Made by a program: the position numbers and the translations under genes
The notes under the pieces: model-generated
What the model was told of the DNA's origin: nothing
Seen by the model: the letters and a program-made list of their open reading frames with translations, nothing else
Databases searched by the model: none
Assembly (NCBI GenBank): GCA_050084515.1
Contig: CM114274.1
Coordinates: forward strand, 35,030,001-35,094,000
Length of the DNA: 64,000 nucleotides
Reading direction: 5' to 3'
Source: Blasia pusilla
Lineage: Eukaryota; Marchantiophyta; Marchantiopsida; Blasiales
Part shown: in pieces, positions 1 to 13,899 of the stretch
How positions within the stretch are numbered: position 1 is the stretch's first letter
Layout: each line of letters starts with the position of its first letter

Positions 1-816
1 GTTGCCCTGCACTACCCGCCCTGGCGTTCCCTTGGACCCGAGACCTGGATGATAGCGACGGATCACCCGCAAACTACAGTGTACATACCATGCCGTCTGT
101 CCGTCCGTCCGTTAGTCCGTCCATCACGCGAACAAAGGACGTACGGTGACCTACTTCTAACTGCAGTTAAAAGAGTTCTTTGTCCCGTGCAGAAGCAGGA
201 ATCGCGAGGGAAATACCCTAATCTGTGACAGATAAGAGGGGAAGCGGTTGCCGCATTTGGTGGACATTTGAGAAAATTGGGGTTTTTGAACACGACGAGG
301 GCGAAGGCCATAGATTGCCACGGCCTCGCATTGAATCCGCGTCTAGGATAGTCCCTACACGCAGGTGGCTTGGCTAGAGATCCAGGTTTGGCACCCGCAA
401 ACCCGCCACACTCTTTTCCATCGGACCACGGAGATTTCTACTTGCAGCCGGGTAATGGGTGTTGGATATTTTGGACGCCTGTCGATGCTACCGTTTAGAA
501 CTATGGACCGATGGCGTTCAACAATGGACGAACGGGCTTGGGATGGAAGAGGGCGATGAGCACGGGAATTCGCGTCCCAAGACGGACGCAAAAGCGGAAG
601 TGCGTTATCCGTCTCTCAGGCGTTTTTATCGGATTACACTGTCGGATCTGATTAGGGCGAGTATTCCCCTAATCTTCATTTAGCTCACAAAGGACCAACG
701 ATTACCTTCAGGACTGCAACGCAAATTCGATTTCGCTATTCGATCGTTCGCGTTCATGTCCTAATTCTTTCGTTCCATCTCGATCATTCATGGTCCGAAA
801 CAAGACTTCCATACTT
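1..816. other. no recognisable gene
   Basis: Short open frames on both strands (for example 459-683 +) show no motif I recognise and no support from repeats or neighbours. I see no promoter, RNA gene or mobile-element end here. Confidence 0.5.
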
Positions 817-1156
817 CACGATCCAAAATTGGATCTCAAAAGTTCACAATCCGAAATGCAACGGCTTCCGAATCCTATCTGGTTGAATGCTATCGGACAC
901 TATACTATTTTGCTACGGAGGAGCATAGATAGTTTGGATTTCCTAAGGAGGGACGAATCCTTGAATTGTACCAGTTCGGAATGAAGCGTTAAAACAGGAT
1001 AGCCAGGCATAAAATCGGGATTTGGATCGTTCACGATTCAAAACAGGATTTCAAAAGTTCCGCATCCCGAAATGTAGCTGCAAAGGTTCGATCGAATCGA
1101 ATAGAATATTTTATGCTACGGAGGAACAAAAATACTTTGGATTTCCTAAGGAGGGA
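817..1156. repeat. imperfect tandem duplication, period about 215 bp
   Basis: Two related copies lie at 817-953 and 1032-1156. Both start with 'cacgatyca', pass through 'tgctacggagga' and end with 'ggatttcctaaggaggga'. They differ by many substitutions and small indels, so the duplication is old. No coding potential is evident. The following 1157-1536 is AT-rich and I see nothing in it. Confidence 0.75.
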
Positions 1157-1536
1157 ATGTACGAGGCCAGAACATAACGCGACGAAATTCACTACCACTA
1201 GCTAATTCGAAGATATGTTACAAATTATATTTTAAGCATAATGTGTGACAGTATTTGAATACGAATATTCTACCTAGTTCAACTTTGCTGGTTTCCTGGT
1301 GTAATTTGGCTATGTCCTCCAAATACTACAGCTCGTATTCCATATCGGTTGCATTTTATGTAAGAAAGATGCAAATAATTTGCACGAAGTAAATGTAAGA
1401 AAGCGTATTGAATTTGTCACGAAGTCTGAAAGTGACACATGTCGTGAACGTATGTATACATTCCATTTTCACCGGTCTGGAGTGATTATATTTTAGAAAT
1501 TATCCTTCTGCTTGGTTTTGATCAGCGACGAAGGTC

Positions 1537-4500
1537 TTGATGGTGAAATACACTAAGTTCTCTACTGCACTCGGATGCGATGTCATTCAAAATCCCCTCC
1601 CTGTTCCTTTCTTAAGTGAACACCTAATATGGTATGGTCATAGGAAAGAGGCCTGGATTCCAGGAGATAGACTAGATGATTTCATACGCAGAGAGGAACA
1701 ACGTCCACACTTTCATACTACTTTTCGCAAAAGTAAGACTGGCAAATCTGCTCACAGAAATGTCACCATAAGGTACTGTGCGCATATGGGCCTCAGGATT
1801 TCAAGAGAACTATATGGACTTCTTTGCCCATTGATGTTTATGATGCTAACGTTCTTTCCAAAGGAGGTAAAGGTAGCAGACCAGAAAGACAGACCAAACG
1901 GCTTGGGCTCTCTCAAAGGCGTGGATGTCAATTCCACTTTGCTATTGTAATATCGTTAGATCGTCCTGGCTGTTGCATGTTGAGGCATTCAGATTGAAAG
2001 CACATGGACAAGGAGGGCCTGATATGCCATGGTGATTTAGACAGAACAACAGACATTGCAAATATGATTGTAGCCCCAAAATTAAGTTCACATTGTAGGA
2101 ACTTTGTCGAGCGTTTGTTGCGAGTAAATGTGAGCCCCTTTAATAGAATGAAATTTCATAGGGGGTGGATTCGTGAACACATTCCCGAAAAACCCAACCA
2201 GAAACATGCATGGAATAGGGATGCCATGTTGAAGCATCAAGATGTTCTCAACATCAAACATTCAATATGAAGGTGAGAAGGGGGTTATGATGGAATTGAT
2301 GATGCTACAGCAATCCAACATTGGGTGCAAGCGCATCTTGAGAATGTCATATACTAAAGAGAGGGTATCTTCAAGTTGGGGAAACCTTTATGTCTTGTAT
2401 TCTTGATGCCTTGGATGCTTCAAAATATTTTGGATCTAGGAAACAGTGGGGCTATCTCCATGGATGCCACTCATGGTACAAACACCTACGAGGTGGGTGA
2501 AATGTTTTTGTCAATATGTTATGCATTGGAGGATCTTTCCCATTTTCATATTGATCAAACTTAAGGCATCTTCTGAACACTATTGTTTATGTGTTCACAG
2601 TACCAACTATTCATTCTATTGGGTTTCATAAGTTCCAAAACAGCCTACCGTTGTTTTGGGCAATCCTTCAGTGACATCAACAAAAGGATCTGGTAGAGAC
2701 CTTGTCTCATATCAAGGATTGGGTAGATAGGTATGTACATAGAGAAGGTGAAGAATGTAACACCAGCGAGTGGAAGCCATCTTGCTTTCTTGTGGATGAC
2801 TCGAAAGAGGAGCAATCAACTATCAAAGAAGTTTTTCTAGACATTCCTATAGACCTATGTCTATGGCATGTGAGAAAGAATTGGTCAAAGTATTTGCATC
2901 AACGAGTGTGATGTCGAATTACTAAGGCCGACATGAATTGAGACTTGGGTGGTGTTTTGTACAGTCGTGACAAAGGTCAGTTATTCCAATCTATCCTCAT
3001 CATTCCCATGATGTGATTTTACAGCAAGTAAAATTTCATGATTATTCCAGTATATAACATAAGGATTGTTATGTTTTAGATCCGTGGATGCGTCTTATAA
3101 ATTCATGGGCAAGTGGGTGGGGACCAAACGACACTTCTTGAAGTATTATGCTAGCTATTGGCATCCAAAAATTCTTACTTGGGCGGACGGATATCGTAAG
3201 CATTCCAGGTCTAACCAAGATACTAATGTTGCCATAGAGAGGTAGCACCACACTCTTAAGATTCATCTTACATCTAGCATGCCTACAAAGCCTACAAACA
3301 AGGAAGCTTATATGGCTCGTGCAAATTCTCACGGGCGAAATAGAAGATTTTTTTGGTACATGGGTTTTTTGAAACGAGAAGGCATGATCAGAAATAGTGC
3401 AATATAGACAGCGATGCTCATGGCTATCAAGAGGGAAAATGATATTCTTGATAATCATGTCAAGTTCAACCAAATGAATGGGAGGAGATGTGCTCATGTG
3501 AAGAGCTGCTCCAAGCTTGACGTTAGGCACGATGTTGTGGACTACGACAATAAAGACATTGCGTGTACATGTGCACATGCCAACAAAGGGTTCATCTATA
3601 AACACCAGATTTGTAAACTTCTTCCCCTAAAGCTTTCTTTCGTGTGACTAGGTTAGGTTGTACCATTTGAAGTTTTCATGGGGAGAAGGATGCCTATTGA
3701 TACATTGAAGGCCATGGCAAGTTAAATGTCTCTCACTATGTGGGCACTCTGAAGTGGACTTACTACCTTATCTTGGTACACGGTTTGGAAGAAAAGTTAT
3801 AGGGTTGGAGAACTTGCTTCAAAAGCAAACAGAAGGTGGGATGCTTGCTGATGATATTGACATTGTGGAAGTGGATAATAACATCGATGAGGATCCCAAT
3901 CCGAATGAGTATATACAACCTCAGGTGATAGGGACAAGCAGAAAGTGTGTTGAAGAATTGATGGAGAACTGCATCCACTCCACTCATGGAGTGCCATTGT
4001 CGGATATCCTCTTGGAACATTTATTTCAACTCTTGCAAAAAGATTTAGGGTCTATTTTGAACTTGAAGGCTAGACTTGAGAGGAATACTTACACACCTGG
4101 TTTAGTGAATGAAAATGCCCTCCACTTTCCAGAGCCCTTTACTGGAAATAACAGGCAGAATGATTGTAGACTTCAATGCAAAATGGGCTGGTTTGAACGC
4201 ATACATGATAGAAGGAGGACAATGAAGGTGGGTAAGAGTCAGCCTTCTTCTATTCTGCACTAGGTCGAGTCCTTTCATAGAAAGAAAAAAAAAGTTTATT
4301 AATATGGGGGCGGAATTGGAAGCGGAGGCTTGCAATAAGTTGTATCTTGATGCACTTGTGAGCCAACTCAAAAGCCACATAACACTGCTTCTTGATGCAG
4401 ATTCATTGTGGCCTTTGATTAATTCACAGTCTCATCATCAATACAGATCAAAGACAATGAAGAAAAAGTCGAAAGTGAATACCCTTCTGGACAACCTAGT

Positions 4501-4579
4501 GGAGAATGGACCTCATGGTAGGATGGATAACAAAGCAGATTCTGTCAAAGTTATTGATTCTCAGGAATGCACATATTAG
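1537..4579 (+). pseudogene. MULE-type transposase (FAR1-like zinc module, MULE DDE domain, SWIM finger), broken
   Basis: Relic of a Mutator-like transposase, which in intact form excises and reinserts its own DNA. The pieces come in the expected order but in different frames. An N-terminal part (1537-1780) contains 'WIPGDRLDDFI'. After a frameshift near 1785 a FAR1-like stretch reads 'RRGCQFHF' and continues into 'DKEGLICHG' (to about 2035). The DDE core starts with 'AISMDATHGTN' (about 2450-2485) and continues with 'CFLVDDSKEEQ' and 'CLWHVRKNW' (about 2790-2890). A SWIM-type zinc finger (CxC...KHQIC) lies at 3564-3617. A C-terminal tail runs from 3754 to 4263 and 4304 to 4579. At least four frame changes or stops separate the parts, so no functional protein is expected. 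I did not find terminal inverted repeats. A domesticated FAR1-like gene is the alternative, but the breaks argue against it. Confidence 0.8.
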
Positions 4580-7500
4580 GTTTCAAGGTCCTTGTGTTAA
4601 TAACACTTGTGCTTTTTAAATACTCCAATGAACACTCCAAAGTTGATGTTCAATTGTAATACAAACCCTATATTGCCATGTGTGATTTTTTTTATTGTTC
4701 ATTTAATGCACAACAGTAACATTGTGTGGTGTAAAAGTATGACGTCATGATCGGTTAGATCGCGAAGAGAATCACGATCCATTTGTGTACGTAGCCTTTG
4801 CATGTTTTTTTTAGCATTGTATTTTCTTTTAGCCAAATTGATCGTGACCCGGAAACCTCCATGTCGAATTGCACGCAACATGGAGTTCACTGCAACACGA
4901 CCTTAAACGATTCACGACCCTAAACCCTATACAAACCATGGGACTTTAACTATGTAGCCTTCCTTCGCATTGTCCTTTTGTAACCATATTTTCTTTGCAA
5001 ATGCCCAACCTGCGTTGAGTCCTGTGTACACAACAATCAATGCCTGAATTGAAACTTACATGTATCCACCCATCATCTCCAAATTAGTTATAACTAATCG
5101 GATAGTTGTAGTTAAAAAAGAGGAATCGACGCTCTCTTTACCCTATCCCAGAGGCATGTCCCTCTTCATAAAGTTTTAGCGGCCTTCTATGGATCATCTC
5201 TATCTTAGTTCTAGCTAAAAATGTCTCTAAATTTCATACGAAGGGAAATGCCATTCGATATTCCGGATTATTAAGTATCCATGACGGAAAATCTATAGAA
5301 TATCTACACGCTCACACGCTTGGTTGAACACCGTTTTTCATGTGTTCCTTAAGTGTACATAAAGTCTTTGGTGTTCTACCAAGCCATGTCATGGGCTTCA
5401 TACTTTGTGTTTCAGTTTAGGTTATTCCATTTCCTACTCTCAAGTTTTGGATACAGCAAACTTCTCAGTCATGGAATCGCATCATGAAGCATTTTTTGGT
5501 AAATTTGACGCACGTTATGCAGGAGTTCATTCACGTTGATGGAATTCATTGATTTATTAGTGTAATTTATAGAAGAAATACACAGACTTCCGAGTCGGAA
5601 GAACTGACGGATGCATATTGAAGCTCAATTCCATACAAAAAATTGAAACATTTCAGATCATCACAGGCTCAAAATAAGACACTTTAATGAACTTGTTCAG
5701 TAATGGGTAGATACACAAGTTCCATATAAGGTCTACTGCAAAGCCAACATGCTATATAATGCCTACTCCTACATTTCCTTTTCTATATCCAAGCATTTAG
5801 ATACCACTTCCAAATTGGTACAACCTTCGTTTCCTCTCTCCAATAACCTTAACACAGAACCTGCACATGACAAGAGGTTCAGTGTCTATACTCTTCACAA
5901 TTTTCAACTTGATTAAGGTCTGCAACAGAAGAGAAGCTATGAGGATAATGTTCAGGAGAATTCAATCCAACCACCAACCAACACAAGAGAAGTTGTGAGG
6001 ATTAGTTCACATGTATCAGTAACATTATGGTCGATCTGCAACAATTCCTCCTTGCAAAATCCACTCTCAAGTTCAAAAATTATCCGTAGATTTCCTATAC
6101 ACATATGCACGAGTTTCTACATGAAGAAGCCCATGAAAGAAGGTTGCTCTAGTAGGGAACTCACACGGGCTGAACTCACATCCAAAGAACTTCAGCATGG
6201 CACTCACATTAGAAGAAAATCTTGTTGACTTACCATCAAAATTCCTCCATCCTTCCCGACTTTCACAATGCTTTGCAGGTGGAGTTCCATTGGGATTTCC
6301 CTATATAACTTTTGGTATCAAGTTCTGCTGCGATGCCTCCATCATAGTCTTGATATCTCGATTTTTTTTCTTTCATTGTGAAACCTCCAATTTTGCAAAT
6401 TTTGAGGATAAGCACAATTTTGTATCAAAAAGAGTACATAAGTCTTCAAGAATGAAGACTCAAGACATATATGAAGTAAAACTTGTATATTAAGGAGTTC
6501 TTGAATATTTCTTTTTGTGTTATGAAAGAGAGAGGCATATTGGAATGGAGTATGAAGCTCATAGGATAAGGCAAAGAGGTGGAACATCAAGGACTTGCCT
6601 TGGAGGAGAGGGAAATGAATTCACAAAGTGTGAAGACCATGAGCGAAGCTCGGCAAAGACAACGAAGCACCAAGCCGAAGCTGCAATACTTCGCGCATGA
6701 GCGAAGAACAAAGCACCTAACACAAGAGCAAAGCACTTCATCAGTTAACGAGGAGGAAGAGAGCTAGACTTTGTAGGAAGATAAGGCTATCCGTGATTTC
6801 AAGCGGCAAACCATTAGAGTAGTTAGGCTAGGAACAAGCCTGACTTCTTGGAGCAGATAGGTAGGTAGGAGAGTTATGACCAGAGGATTCCTAGGGATCA
6901 TAGGAAGAGTCAACATAACCTTAGATGTAAGTACTTTAGAGATCCCAATAGGTGCCTACTTAGCAAGAAGTGCTTCAGATCTTTGGTACTCATACCGTTT
7001 GAAAGAATATTTAAGGATCATCAACGTAGTTCCTAGCATCATTCTCTTACAATGTTCTTATGTTGTAGGAACAGTCCAAGAAAGGGAGTAGTACCCTCTC
7101 ATGCTTGTATACAAATTGAAGTCTTCTTGTTCTTGATGGAATAGTAGAGAACCCATTTCCTTCATTCTGATGTGCGGTGTATGCATGAGTGAGCTTATTA
7201 GGTCTGTGGAGTGAGGAGCGAATTGGGAGAGCAACTGTCACCAACAAAATAATCAACAATGAGATGTGAGAAATGTGTTTGACACAGAGTAGCCTGCCAA
7301 GACGGATTGAGTTCCAAAAGTAGGATAAGCCATCTCGTTGATGAGATCTCTGTGAGGTTCTTTGGTGTTGAGTAAGGATCTACATGAGCGTTCATTTGAT
7401 TCCTCTTGAGAGAATAGGAGGAGGAAATCTTGGTACTTTTGAGAGAAGAATACTATGATAAATGATTGGATTGGACTTATATACACATAACTACAACTCT

Positions 7501-8876
7501 CACGTAATAAACAACACCTTAAGCTTTCTTTTAGATAATCGTGATCTTCTTGGGGACCGAACTCCATAAATCATCATAAAAATATCAATTCTTATAATAC
7601 TTGTACATTACACTCATCTTACCTCCCTGATTTCATACTACTAAGAATTTTGTCAATCCTTTTTTTGGAAAGTAGGAGTCCAACCAAACGTGCTTTTGGT
7701 GAGAAAGAAACATTGAATCTTGCCTCCCTTGCTGCATCTTCTAGGCACTTGTATGTTTCTAGTGGAAGGCCTAAAATAATCCAATCTTCCAAATCAAATT
7801 TGGATTGATGGTTTGAGTGCTTTCAAACAATATCAACCAAGAAAAAGTCTACACATGATTGGCTATGTACCATGGGAGTAACCCATGTTCCCAATTGCCC
7901 TTGGTTCACCGACAAATAGCTTGAAATGTTTTCAGGTTTCTTCAGATGGATTTTGAATGAGCGCAACCCACTACCATCTAAGAAATTTTGCTGGGTAGAC
8001 AAACTCTACTCATCCTGTACCTAGTCCGGGCTACCTCCCACTACAACTGGCCCAGGTAGATACCAAGGTTGATATCTTTGCTAAAATCGTAGTCCAACCT
8101 GAAAACAAACTTTCATTTCACTGTGAATTTGATGTAATTGGGTGAATGGATACAAAAAAATGTGAGAAAGAGAGAAGAAATTGTACCTAAGTGGCTTCTA
8201 AGAGATAGGTTCTTCGATTTGAAGAAGGCAAACTGGATGTAGATCGTGAAATCAAGAGAGTTTCGGAAGCAATCCAATCTTTACCGGATTGTTCTCCCAC
8301 ATCCGTTCCAACATGAGACCCTTTCTGACCCCCATAATGATCTTATCACTTGCTACCTTGGCCAAAAAATATAATCTTCTGTGACAACTACAGGCGCGAA
8401 GAGATCATGGCACCTCATACGGCCAAATATTCTCTTCCACCTAGGACGATCAACACACAAATCAAAGAATGTCTTTGGCACCAAAGCTCAAGAGTGTGAT
8501 GCGGTCAATCATATGGCCATTGATTATGGCCTTCATGCTATAAACCCCACCTTAACCTCAACCTGCCCACAATTTATGCTCTACTGGTTTTTGTTTCTTT
8601 ATGTCAGGCCTCGCTACCTATGAGCCCCCAAATCGCACAAGATTTACCTTCAGCAAAGTTTGATAGAGCTCCTAAATCACCCGATAATAACAATACCTAC
8701 GTTAATACAAACTCCAATCTGCCGAAAGTAAACCTACAACAACAAAATCGACAACACGCGTAGATTGAAACATTCTTAACGAAAGCCAAACTTGACTACC
8801 AATGTTCGAGTACCAGATTTATGCAGATCCTATACGGATCCCTGAATGTTCGATTTCACCCAGGTCTTTGACGGGG
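4580..8876. other. AT-rich intergenic DNA without recognisable genes
   Basis: Open frames at 5995-6228, 6197-6493, 6515-6767 and 6876-7091 (+) and 7253-7567 (-) have no motif I can name. The 6640-6740 stretch repeats 'gcgaagc/gcaaagcac'-like words. A telo-box-like 'accctaaaccctata' occurs near 4917-4931. No RNA gene or element end was identified. Confidence 0.45.
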
Positions 8877-9740
8877 TCAGTGATGGTGATGGTGTGATGT
8901 AGTGCCTATGTTTTTGAAATTATGACAGAAAGAGCTTTTTTTATATAGAAGTCTTCCTTGGGTGAAGACTAAAGACTCAATATCGGAAGTAAAGATGCAT
9001 ACTTTACCAAAATTGGGTGAAAAGATTGACGGACAGCACTCTGATGAAAGGACAAGAGATAGTAAGAGATTAAGGACTATCTTTGAAGAGTGAGAATTGT
9101 GTAAAAGTAGGAAAAGATGGGAAAAGAAATAAGAATAAGAAGCGCAGGTACTTCGCAAGGAAGGTCGCAAGAGGAATAGGGGTGAAGACTGTCAACAAAG
9201 ACTAGAAAAATGTTCTTTGTAAAAGAAGACTGAAGGTAGTCTTTGTACGTAGATTGGGTTCAAAGAACGAAGATCGAAGACCCAAGAGCAAAGACTAAGA
9301 ACTCTAATAAGAAGAGGAAGCAAAGAGTCTTCACAAATCGGAAAGGTGTATAAAAAATAGGAAATAGAAATAATGTTTTGAAGAAAGCGGATTGAAAGGA
9401 AATCGCAAGCAGGATTCTTTGCGGCGACAGAAGGATAAGAGTCTTCGTGAAGATGGGATCGCGAAGATAGGATAGTGAAGACCACAAAGATTGTGAAGAT
9501 TGAACTGTCGCATAAATTTTGGAAGCTCGAAATGGAGCGGTGTAGCGGTTTACAAGGGAGCAAAATGGAATCTCCAGGGCAACCAACCGTCTTGGGAAGA
9601 TGGAGGGTTGGAGAATTTGAACCGAGGAGGGTAGGATTATAAGTTAGAAATCTAGAGTAAAATAGGAAAATTAATCAGGAGTTGCACAAAGACTATTTAA
9701 AGAATAAATAAGAAGAAGAAGGGATCATTCCCTTGTATCT
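8877..9740. repeat. purine-rich tract with recurring GAAGAC/AAGACT words
   Basis: The + strand is strongly purine-biased, with frequent 'gaagac', 'aaagact' and 'aagag' words. The long minus-strand open frames here (8877-9170, 9192-9563, 9260-9586) are a consequence of this composition: they are rich in Ser, Leu and Phe with no domain. I regard it as low-complexity non-coding DNA. A degenerate microsatellite origin is an inference. Confidence 0.55.
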
Positions 9741-10771
9741 GGAATTCCCCAATATTGTTGGTTAGAGTCATTCCCTTCCATTTTCCAACTTCTTTCAGGA
9801 TCTCATCTTGCCTTAAAATTTGGTACTCTTGATTATCAAGGTGTATCTACATCTCTTGAAAACTTTGAGTTAAAATGGAGTTAGGACCAAAAGCTTAAAA
9901 ATATATATGTGGTTTTGCAACGTGCGTAATTCAACCTTATTGGAAAAGAGGGGCTTTCCATCTTCCATCTTCAATCTTCTTCAGAAACCTCACATTGGCC
10001 TGAAATTTGGGAGACTTCATTTCCAATGCATATGTAGACTTGCATAAAAGTTTCAAGAAATATAAAGTTGTGACCCATATTAAGCCTATATTTTTTTTAA
10101 GTGATTTTTGAACCCGTGCTATGAAACCTTATAGTAAAAGACGGGTTGTTTGATAGATCCCACTTTTTTTACCACAAATCTAACTTGCCATGAAAATTTC
10201 ACTCCCTTGGTGTTATGGAAAGTATTTGTAACTCGTGTACGATATATTTTAGAAACTAAAAGTGCAATAAAATCTTCTCTCCTCAAAATAGTACTTTTCA
10301 ATTTGAGCTTCAATGTAAAACGTTGCTTTATTAACGAGAATGTTATAAAAAAGAATGACTAGAAAATGACATCCTTACAATACTCTTTACAAAAAAATTT
10401 TGCTACAACTATTTACTACTTCGTTTCACTAAATTTGGCATTCACTCTATTACTCTAGGTCTATGGTTGGGTCCGATGGGTAAAGATGTAGGCAGTAATT
10501 TGGCAGTTGAAGAGTTCTAAGTTGGATAGATTGGCAAAGATTTCCCATTGCAATGTTTTTATCATCGGAGGAAAAGTATGAACTATCCATGACATTATTG
10601 ATAGGTTGAGAGTTTGGAACAACGGGTATGAGAACCTCATTAAGACTCATCTATTGAGTCCACTCTCTCAACATTCAAAGATTTGAGGAGAATCCTTCGT
10701 GATTCACTAGACTCGATGGAATATTTTTGAATTCCTACCCGGTCACGATAATTTGAGGGTCGTAAGTTGTG
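9741..10771. other. AT-rich DNA, no gene seen
   Basis: Only small open frames on both strands (10119-10362, 10450-10650) without motifs. It adjoins the tail of the hAT pseudogene and may include that element's end, but no terminal inverted repeat or target duplication was found. Confidence 0.45.
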
Positions 10772-13130
10772 TTAGCATAAATGTTGGCGATTCGCTTGGA
10801 TTGAAGTCCTTCGTTGTTGCTCTTTCTCATGCTCTTGAATCCAATTTTCCACTACATAGTCATCTTTGTCTCTTCCATAAGGGCTAAGCCTTGGACGACA
10901 CAAAGATCCCTTGGAATCAATATTTTCAATGTTGTGGATATGAGTATCTTGCCTCCCTTCGTTGCCATATATTCCACTTAGCACAATCACATCCTTTAGA
11001 TCCTCATCTTGCAAATGGAGGTTATCTTCATGGTTACCATCACGGTCTCTTGCATGTAAGCTAGACTCACACCTATCTTCTACAATCCTTCTAGCTCGTT
11101 CTTGTCCATCCCTTTCAGAGAAGTATTGCTTATACGATAGTGCTTGTCTTGATTTCCGTAAAACACCCTTGCCTCCAAACCTTGAGTTTGTGTAGATGTA
11201 CACTAAATCTCAAAGACGCTTGTCGGCCAATTTATTCCTGTGCTTATTATGGATAAAACCATATATAACTACTCCAATTTCTCTCCGCTGAAGAGGAAGA
11301 AACCACTTATGCTAATATGGACTTAGCCACAAAGCGCAATGTTAGGGCACCTTGAATATGCATGCTCCACCAATTGGAGGGTCTAAAGGAATTGAGAACT
11401 TCCCTACCAAACTCATCCATAAATAGTTCTTGATGGCTCACAATATTGCCTAACTCTTGCAAACAAGTACCTACATAAGAATTAGCCTCGATGACATTAA
11501 GGCCATGCATCCCCTTCACATAAACTTTCAGATATTGTTTCAAATCTCTCATGCACTCAAAATTTGAAGTGACAACTTGAATACTATCAAGAAGATTGTG
11601 AGGGACGAGAATGTAGCCTATGTAACTTATTGTGGATAAGTGCCCCCGTCTAAAAGTAATATCAACATATTTCAGTAGCTCTCGACATTGTCATAAGAAA
11701 AACTGTGATGCCTTCCATCCACACGAGTCCGTGGAGTTACAAAAAAGGCTCTCTCCCATTATCTCAAATATATGATGATAAATATGCCCAGTCATTGGTT
11801 TATGACCATTACACTCTCTTTACAAAATAATAGTTGGCAAAGCCGCAACAAAAAATTATGCACCTTGTATCCAAAAATCGTGATTGGTCATAATAGTCTC
11901 AATCTCTCGTGCCTTCTCCCTTTGCCTCGCATCCCCCCCCCCCCATTGAAATACTCCCTAAAAGAATTTGTGGCAACCATGGCATGGAATCCCTCTCTTA
12001 ATTCTAAGACACATCCCAACATTATAAAGTTTATTGCAAATTGTGTGTTTGTAGGAAGCAACAATCGTCTCTTCACTCGGTTGGTTTCCATGAATTTGGC
12101 CATCACCCAAGTCCTAATCTTCATAAATACTGCCATATCACAAGCTTGTGCAAAAATCCTGTCCATCCAAGGCCACTTACCCTATTCTTTGCATACCAAA
12201 TCAAGAGAATGTAATACACATCTGTCACAAAGAATATAAGGAAACTTTGCTTCAATAAGTTTCCTTGTTGCTTGTTCATTACTAGCGTTGTCTATCACAA
12301 TTTGCAGCACATTCTTTGGACCTATGCGCATGATAGTCCTCTCTATGTGATTTGCCAACCATTAAGCCCTTTGGGATTTCCCCTTGGTGTCTACCGACTC
12401 AATCGTGACCTCACCTTGTCAATACGAGACCATGATGTTCAATATAAAGACTCACTCCTCACATTGGTCCAAGAATCCAAGATGATCGTGTCCCTAAACC
12501 ATAAATTATCCAGTATGCCATCCACATTTTCCTTCATCTTCCCGATATTTTCTCAAGCAGAGTAATGCGTAACAAATTGTAACTAGGACTTCAGTAACCC
12601 TTTAACTTTGTTGTTTCCAACACTACTTGCTTGAAAGCATCTTGCCGTTTGAATGGTATTCCACATTTGTAGAAACACTTTGCCCACATGTCATTTGCAA
12701 CTTCTATTGCTTGGATGTTGAAAAAATCCCTCAGATCAGCTTGCTTCTTTCTAGTGTTACTAGTCAATCGACTCGACCTAGCTATTGCTCTGCATTCATC
12801 GATAATATGACACGGTCTCCTCCATTTCACTCAAGGATCCCACTTACCTTCTTTGTCCATTTCCCACAAGTACCATATTTAGTCATCCCGTTGCACACTA
12901 AGAGGGACCTTGACACATAATTTGGTATGATGGGTATGTTGATTCCCATCCTTTGTCTTATGTCTCTCTTGTGTAAAATGCTCCACCATCCGCGTGCTAT
13001 GATAGGTTTTCATAGAATATGAACAATACTTACATCGCCATTTGCTTCACGTTCCACTTTCCATTTGTATTTCTTTCCCATGTTCCTACATGATCTTTTT
13101 GATTTCTCTGGCTTTGGTCATGACTACAAG
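10772..13130 (-). pseudogene. hAT-superfamily transposase (BED finger, DUF659-like, hAT dimerisation domain), broken
   Basis: Reading the minus strand from about 13130 down, a BED-type zinc finger 'WRCKYCSYSMKTYHS' with spaced His residues lies at about 13041-12955. It is followed by 'DFFNIQAIEVANDMW' (12591-12830), typical of DUF659-containing hAT proteins. Next come the catalytic-region blocks 'ILDSWTNVRSESL' (about 12500) and 'VIDNASNEQATRKL' with 'CDRCVLHSLDLV' (12330-12190), then 'LLLPTNTQFAINFIMLGC' (about 12050). The C-terminal dimerisation block is 'NWWSMHIQGALTLRFVAKS' and, after a frameshift, 'AERNWS' ... 'GFIHNKHRNKLADKRL' (11390-11215). A hydrophilic tail follows to 10772. Several stops and frameshifts, plus an 11-base C run near 11934-11944, show decay. 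The order and motif content make hAT secure; the exact termini are unknown. Confidence 0.85.
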
Positions 13131-13899
13131 CATATACTAACACCACCCAAAAATATTTGGATAATTTGAAATAATTTTACAATGTCAATAGTAGGATATA
13201 TTGACAAAGTGAAATATATGAAAATTAAATCAAATATTATCCGTGAATGTTCCAATAAAAAAACTTGGAACACTCACTATGAACAAGAAAGATCAATATG
13301 CTCATATAGATAACCAATATACCTTCAATTATCGGGGTTATCCAATGGAAAAATATATTCTCACTTATCAAGTTTACCTATCTATGGAGAAAAAACATCC
13401 ACAAAAGAGTAGAGAGAGGAAGACATGAAGGAAGGGATAAGATTGTGAGGGTATACAAAAAATAAGCAAGTTCATATAGAGGAGGATGGAAGGAAGAGAA
13501 TGAATCCTTGATTATTTTTCCTTATCTACCCCACTTGTAATATATTCCTAAACCATTTCCACTAATCACCATTTAGCAAATCTTATTTTGTTCTCCTATC
13601 CCATTACTTTTTCACCTATCCTAACTTCTTTACCAACTTTTATTTGCAACTAACCTATTTTCTAATACAACCAGCCTATTCAATTATATTTTAACATTCT
13701 CCTTTCCTCTCTCCACCTATACTATTCTCACTTATTTAACTACTTTCATTTGCAACTAATCTATTCTCTAGTACAACCACCCTATCGTAATCTTCTACTT
13801 TCCTCTCCAACCCTTAAGCCTTCAATAACAATCATAATCCTCCCTACCCACATTACGACCTCCGTAAAAATCCGTGATAAAGCCCCATGAGGCTGCACT
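13131..13899. other. AT-rich DNA flanking the hAT relic
   Basis: Only short frames (13243-13428 +) without recognisable motifs. A short duplication around 'caactaacctattttctaatacaacc' and 'caactaatctattctctagtacaacc' (about 13648 and 13752) shows small-scale tandem copying. Confidence 0.4.

Noticed and set aside
9192-9586. Long overlapping minus-strand open frames of 108-123 codons
   Set aside because: They result from purine bias of the other strand. Several phases are open at once and no domain is visible.
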